Position numbers and translations under genes: made by a program
Shown: in pieces, positions 60,956-64,000 of the stretch
How the letters are laid out: each line of letters starts with the position of its first letter
Position numbering within the stretch: the stretch's first letter is position 1
Notes under the pieces: model-generated
What the model saw: only the letters and a program-made list of their open reading frames with translations
Told to the model about the DNA's origin: nothing
The model's database searches: none
From: Odontocerum albicorne
Taxonomy: Eukaryota > Arthropoda > Insecta > Trichoptera > Odontoceridae
Length of the DNA stretch: 64,000 nucleotides
Assembly: GCA_949825065.1 (NCBI GenBank)
Contig: OX463845.1
Span: forward strand, 23,285,159 to 23,349,158
Direction of reading: 5' to 3'

Positions 60956-62157
60956 AGATTTTAACAAGTACGCGTATATGTCTTAATGCTTGCCTGTGAA
61001 GAATTTAAAAATTAACCGTCAAAACATACCGAAAATGTATGTAAAATATTGGAAGAGAGGAAACTATGTAGAATGTTTGGTACTGTTCATACGTACGTTT
61101 AAACTGCCAACCCCTTACACCCGATAAAACTAATATATAACTAACAAAACGCAAATTAAATCTTGACTGAAGAACCTTGATGAAATCTATTAGTTTGCAC
61201 AAATAATGCGAGAACCAATTATTGTTGCAAATCAGTAGCAGTTCGGAAGATTTTATTAATGTATTGATAACTAATATTTACGGTAAGCAATAAAAAGTTC
61301 TCGTATTTTGAAACGCAATCAATCACCCTTAGAATCGGGCCGGCTCCCTTTATAACCAGCTTTTTTCATGCCATAATGTATTCTCCTTTTTACAAATTGC
61401 GCCTTCCATTCTTTATAATATCGAGAAGCTTTTTATTATTCGCCATATAATGATAAATCTATATTCTCGCATAAAGCAGTGAGAATATGACATATAAAAT
61501 TGATGTCATATTTTATTATCTTATCTAAATATTGATATCAAAACTGAGGGTGCATTATGCCATAAGAATTTAAGAATCAATTTTATTCAATATTTGTCAC
61601 TTCATAAAGTTTGTGCACACTGAAGTGTATCAATATTTGCTTAAATATTTAAAAAAAAAAAATTAATATTCTTGAAGCAACATCAAGAATCATTTAGTGA
61701 ACGGCGTCACATCAAAGGCGTCCCATTACACTCATACTTCGCTTTGAGGACCATTTTTAACGCCTTTTCGCTACAAAGGAATTGAAAAAATAATCAACAA
61801 ACTCGCTTTACGGCAAAACATCGATATACGGAATATTTTAAAATTGCAATTTAAAAGAAGATTGGCGCGAAATGGATCAAGATCCACCCTAAAGCTACAC
61901 GGAAGACAAAACAAAGATTACTCGAAAATTATCACTGACGAAATTACTCGACGCTTTTTCACATTTTAAAAAGGGAATTCAAATCCTAATTGGAAATAGT
62001 CCCGATGAAGAGAAAAGTTTCTCGAAAAATTAATGAGTTTATGTATCATAAGTATTATATACTCGTACAATAGATTGGAGTAATGGTAAATATGATAGAT
62101 TACTCGATCTAACTAAAAAAAACAGTTTGATAATATATCTTTTTTTATTGTACTGTA
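60956..62157. other. AT-rich non-coding stretch
   Basis: No gene or repeat recognised. The part at 61690-62000 is slightly less AT-rich. Confidence 0.45.
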
Positions 62158-62345
62158 TTGTTGTGTTACACTTTCGTAGTATATAGTACAACCTGGTGGA
62201 TTTATTGCCGTGTGGCAATCTTTCCCGACCAACCAGAAAGGTGTTAAATAAGTCATAAATGAAAACCAGACTGATATCCTTTTTAAAAATATCTGGGTAC
62301 CAACGGGATTAGAACCCGCAACCCCCAGGCTGGAAACTAAATTAT
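62158..62345 (-). mobile_element. tRNA-derived SINE copy
   Basis: The tail is TTGTGTTACACTTTCGTAGT, then ATATAGTACAACCTGGTGG. The body is CGACCAACCAGAAAGGTGTT and the B-box complement GGGATTAGAACCCGCAACCC. The outer head is truncated after GGCTGGAAACTAAAT. Confidence 0.92.
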
Positions 62346-62397
62346 TAGTGTTTTTGGATGATGTTGCTGCGTTATCTTTTGTAATGTTACACTTTTT

Positions 62398-62622
62398 TAT
62401 TGTTATATTTTGTATTGTTATATTACACTTGTTTATGCAGTACGACCTGGCAAACTTATTACCATATTGCAATATCTTCCAACCGACCAGAGAGTTGTTA
62501 AATAGGTCTTAAGTGAAAATCAGACTGGAACCCTTTTTAAATGAATAGCTACCAACGGTAATCGAACCCACACCCTCCGGATTGAAAAACAGGCGTTTTA
62601 CCAACTAGGCCACGGACATTTT
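62398..62622 (-). mobile_element. tRNA-derived SINE copy
   Basis: The tail is TATTACACTTGTTTATGCAG then TACGACCTGGCAAACTTATT. The body is CCAACCGACCAGAGAGTTGT. The head is nearly complete: GGTAATCGAACCCACACCCT, AAACAGGCGTTTTACCAACT and AGGCCACGGACA. It is in the same orientation as the copy 50 bp to its left. Confidence 0.92.
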
Positions 62623-62984
62623 TGTTGAGATGTTTTCGATGTGTAATGAAACAATTAAGTTTTTATGAAAATTTTATTTGCCTGAAGATGAGGTTATAAG
62701 CCAAATTAACCATTTGTATGAGGGTTTTTTTTAGTAGTTTCTTGTTCTGTAAATAAAAATAATATAAAAGAAATTTAAATTATTCTAATTAAAAACATTA
62801 TATTCGAATATTTTTTTAAGTAATAATAAGAAACAATGCTGTTGCATTATAAAATTTATGATATAATCTCAAGAAAGTTTATAATCACCACGTTACAGGT
62901 TCAGTTGTATACCATCTGACGGTGAGATGAAAATCAGTATTTTGTAAATTCATAAAAGTAGTAAGTCGTCTTTAGTAGGACACG
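62623..62984. other. AT-rich non-coding stretch
   Basis: No feature recognised. Confidence 0.5.
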
Positions 62985-63055
62985 TAGTCGAGGATCCCCT
63001 CGCCATTCCAACGTCAATTCTATTGGGAAGCGAAGCTCTGTGAGAGTGATAATGG
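62985..63055. repeat. dispersed repeat R, copy 2
   Basis: Matches 54283-54360 in the same orientation (TAGTCGAGGATCCCCTCGCC, GGAAGCGAAGCT). CGAGG and CCTCG flank ATCC, so a perfect 5 bp hairpin stem is possible. A LINE remnant lies 85 bp downstream, so the repeat might be part of a retroelement. Confidence 0.75.
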
Positions 63056-63139
63056 TGCAGATACGGTCGTCTGTTTGCTGATTATTTCTCTTCAATTTAT
63101 GTTAATAATCCGCTAATTAATTGTCCCGATATCTAGCAA

Positions 63140-63345
63140 TATGTAGGTCACGTGATAAGACAAATCGATGAACGATGGAGCTTAGACTTGACAATAATAG
63201 CCCTCCATGGGAGGACGAAGCTTTAGAAGATCACGAGTTAAATGGACGAATGACATTGTGGCGGTGGCAAGGAGACGACGGGCTCGTGAAGAAATGGTTA
63301 ACGGCGATGCGGATAACCATGGGCTATGTTCACTTTAGGACCGAG
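63140..63345 (+). mobile_element. LINE 3' remnant
   Basis: Plus-strand readings in two frames include HVIRQIDERWSLDLTI and then RVKWTNDIVAVARRRRAREE. The order H-V-x-R-x-x-D-x-R-W, then R-V-K-W-x-x-D-I-V matches the C-terminus of RTE-like elements such as 33736-34213 (HVARMSDSRW, then KVRWIDEI). Stops and a frameshift make it a dead copy. Confidence 0.7.
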
Positions 63346-64000
63346 AGAGGTTGATGAAATAGATATATTTTGAAATCCAGCGTTTAAGAGGCATTTAGTG
63401 GTGACGCTGTTAAGAGATCTCTCTTTATTTCACTGGTTCGCAGTAGATTGTTGTTGATGTTCCCGAGAGTAAACGTGTTCTCCCTGAAAGTTGAGCCAAT
63501 CCAAAAAAACTGTGACATCTTTACTGCAAACTATATCGATTTTTTCCATTACTCTATCCCACATTTTTAATGGGTATGCTTGGATAGTGAGAAGAGATTA
63601 ACGCACCTGTTTGTACATATACAAATAAATAACAGGAAAAATAGGGAACACCTTGTTGATGACAAACTTTTGTTAACTATGCCTGACAATAATTTACGCC
63701 ATTGTGAACTATGATACTTTATATAGTAAAATATTAAAGAGGCCTAGAAATATTAAATAGGCCAGGACTGTCTGGATATTCCATGCTTATATTATAAACA
63801 TAAATAATGGCTCGGATGTGTACGAATGTATAAAACAGTTTGTTGATTGACAAACTTTTGTTTAATGTACTTGACAAGTATTTACTCCATCATGGTTTAA
63901 GATGGTTCTCGGTCCCGAATTCATGAACTCTGTTATTAAGAGCGTCACCTTTCGCGCACGGAATGGTCTTGTTTAATGTTTTTTTTTTCAATTTTGATAC
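63346..64000. other. non-coding end of window
   Basis: No gene recognised. It holds the spaced direct repeat listed next. Confidence 0.5.
63653..63892. repeat. spaced direct repeat of about 50 bp
   Basis: TTGTTGATGACAAACTTTTG at about 63653 and TTGTTGATTGACAAACTTTT at about 63841 both continue through TGACAA then TTTAC(G/T)CCAT. The copies are about 188 bp apart and diverged. They could be ends of a small element or an old duplication. Confidence 0.65.

Overview
This window looks like a piece of an insect (arthropod) nuclear genome. The base composition is very AT-rich (about two thirds A+T by eye) with long non-coding stretches. The one convincing host gene is split by short introns with GT-AG borders. 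The rest is dominated by eukaryotic mobile-element debris: mariner DNA transposons, tRNA-derived SINEs and 5'-truncated LINEs. I see no rRNA, no canonical free-standing tRNA gene, no CRISPR array and no prokaryotic operon. I cannot name the species or order from sequence alone.

The host gene is on the minus strand at 2616-5919. Four coding exons give a complete seven-transmembrane receptor of 482 residues. It belongs to the rhodopsin class and looks closest to the adenosine-receptor/MECA type. It has GN in TM1, LxxxD in TM2, DRY, CWxP, NPxxY and helix 8, but lacks the aminergic Asp in TM3. A second, much weaker host-gene candidate is a possible terminal exon at 52777-53086 (minus) with a good acceptor and a downstream AATAAA.

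Four full-length mariner elements, each flanked by a TA dinucleotide, lie at 1022-2316 (minus), 42693-43972 (plus), 47985-49236 (plus) and 58426-59726 (minus). They come from four clearly different lineages. All four transposase genes are broken, and one has also lost the second catalytic Asp. A fifth, fragmentary mariner lies near 55950-56290.

About twenty copies or pieces of a tRNA-derived SINE occur on both strands. The element has a tRNA-like head with A and B boxes, then a body and a tail ending in a conserved 3' segment. There seem to be at least two head subfamilies. About ten 5'-truncated copies of one LINE family (recognised by a conserved C-terminal reading such as QVNDILKEGNV and a terminal S(L)PT/SAYP-like stretch) and several RTE/jockey-like LINE 3' ends make up most of the remaining recognisable material. 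Smaller items are two foldback elements (45580-45820 and 55146-55260), a (TA)n tract of about 185 bp, several short tandem duplications, and some GC-rich islands I cannot explain.

Region by region: 1-6 kb mariner and receptor gene; 6-13 kb SINEs and a LINE; 13-32 kb nearly empty AT-rich DNA with a few SINEs, GC islands and the TA tract; 32-42 kb SINE and LINE debris; 42-49 kb two mariners, a foldback element and LINE ends; 49-64 kb dense SINE, LINE and mariner debris. The most unusual signal not explained by these classes is a dispersed octamer, TACGAGTA/TACTCGTA, which I counted 23 times, many more than base composition predicts.
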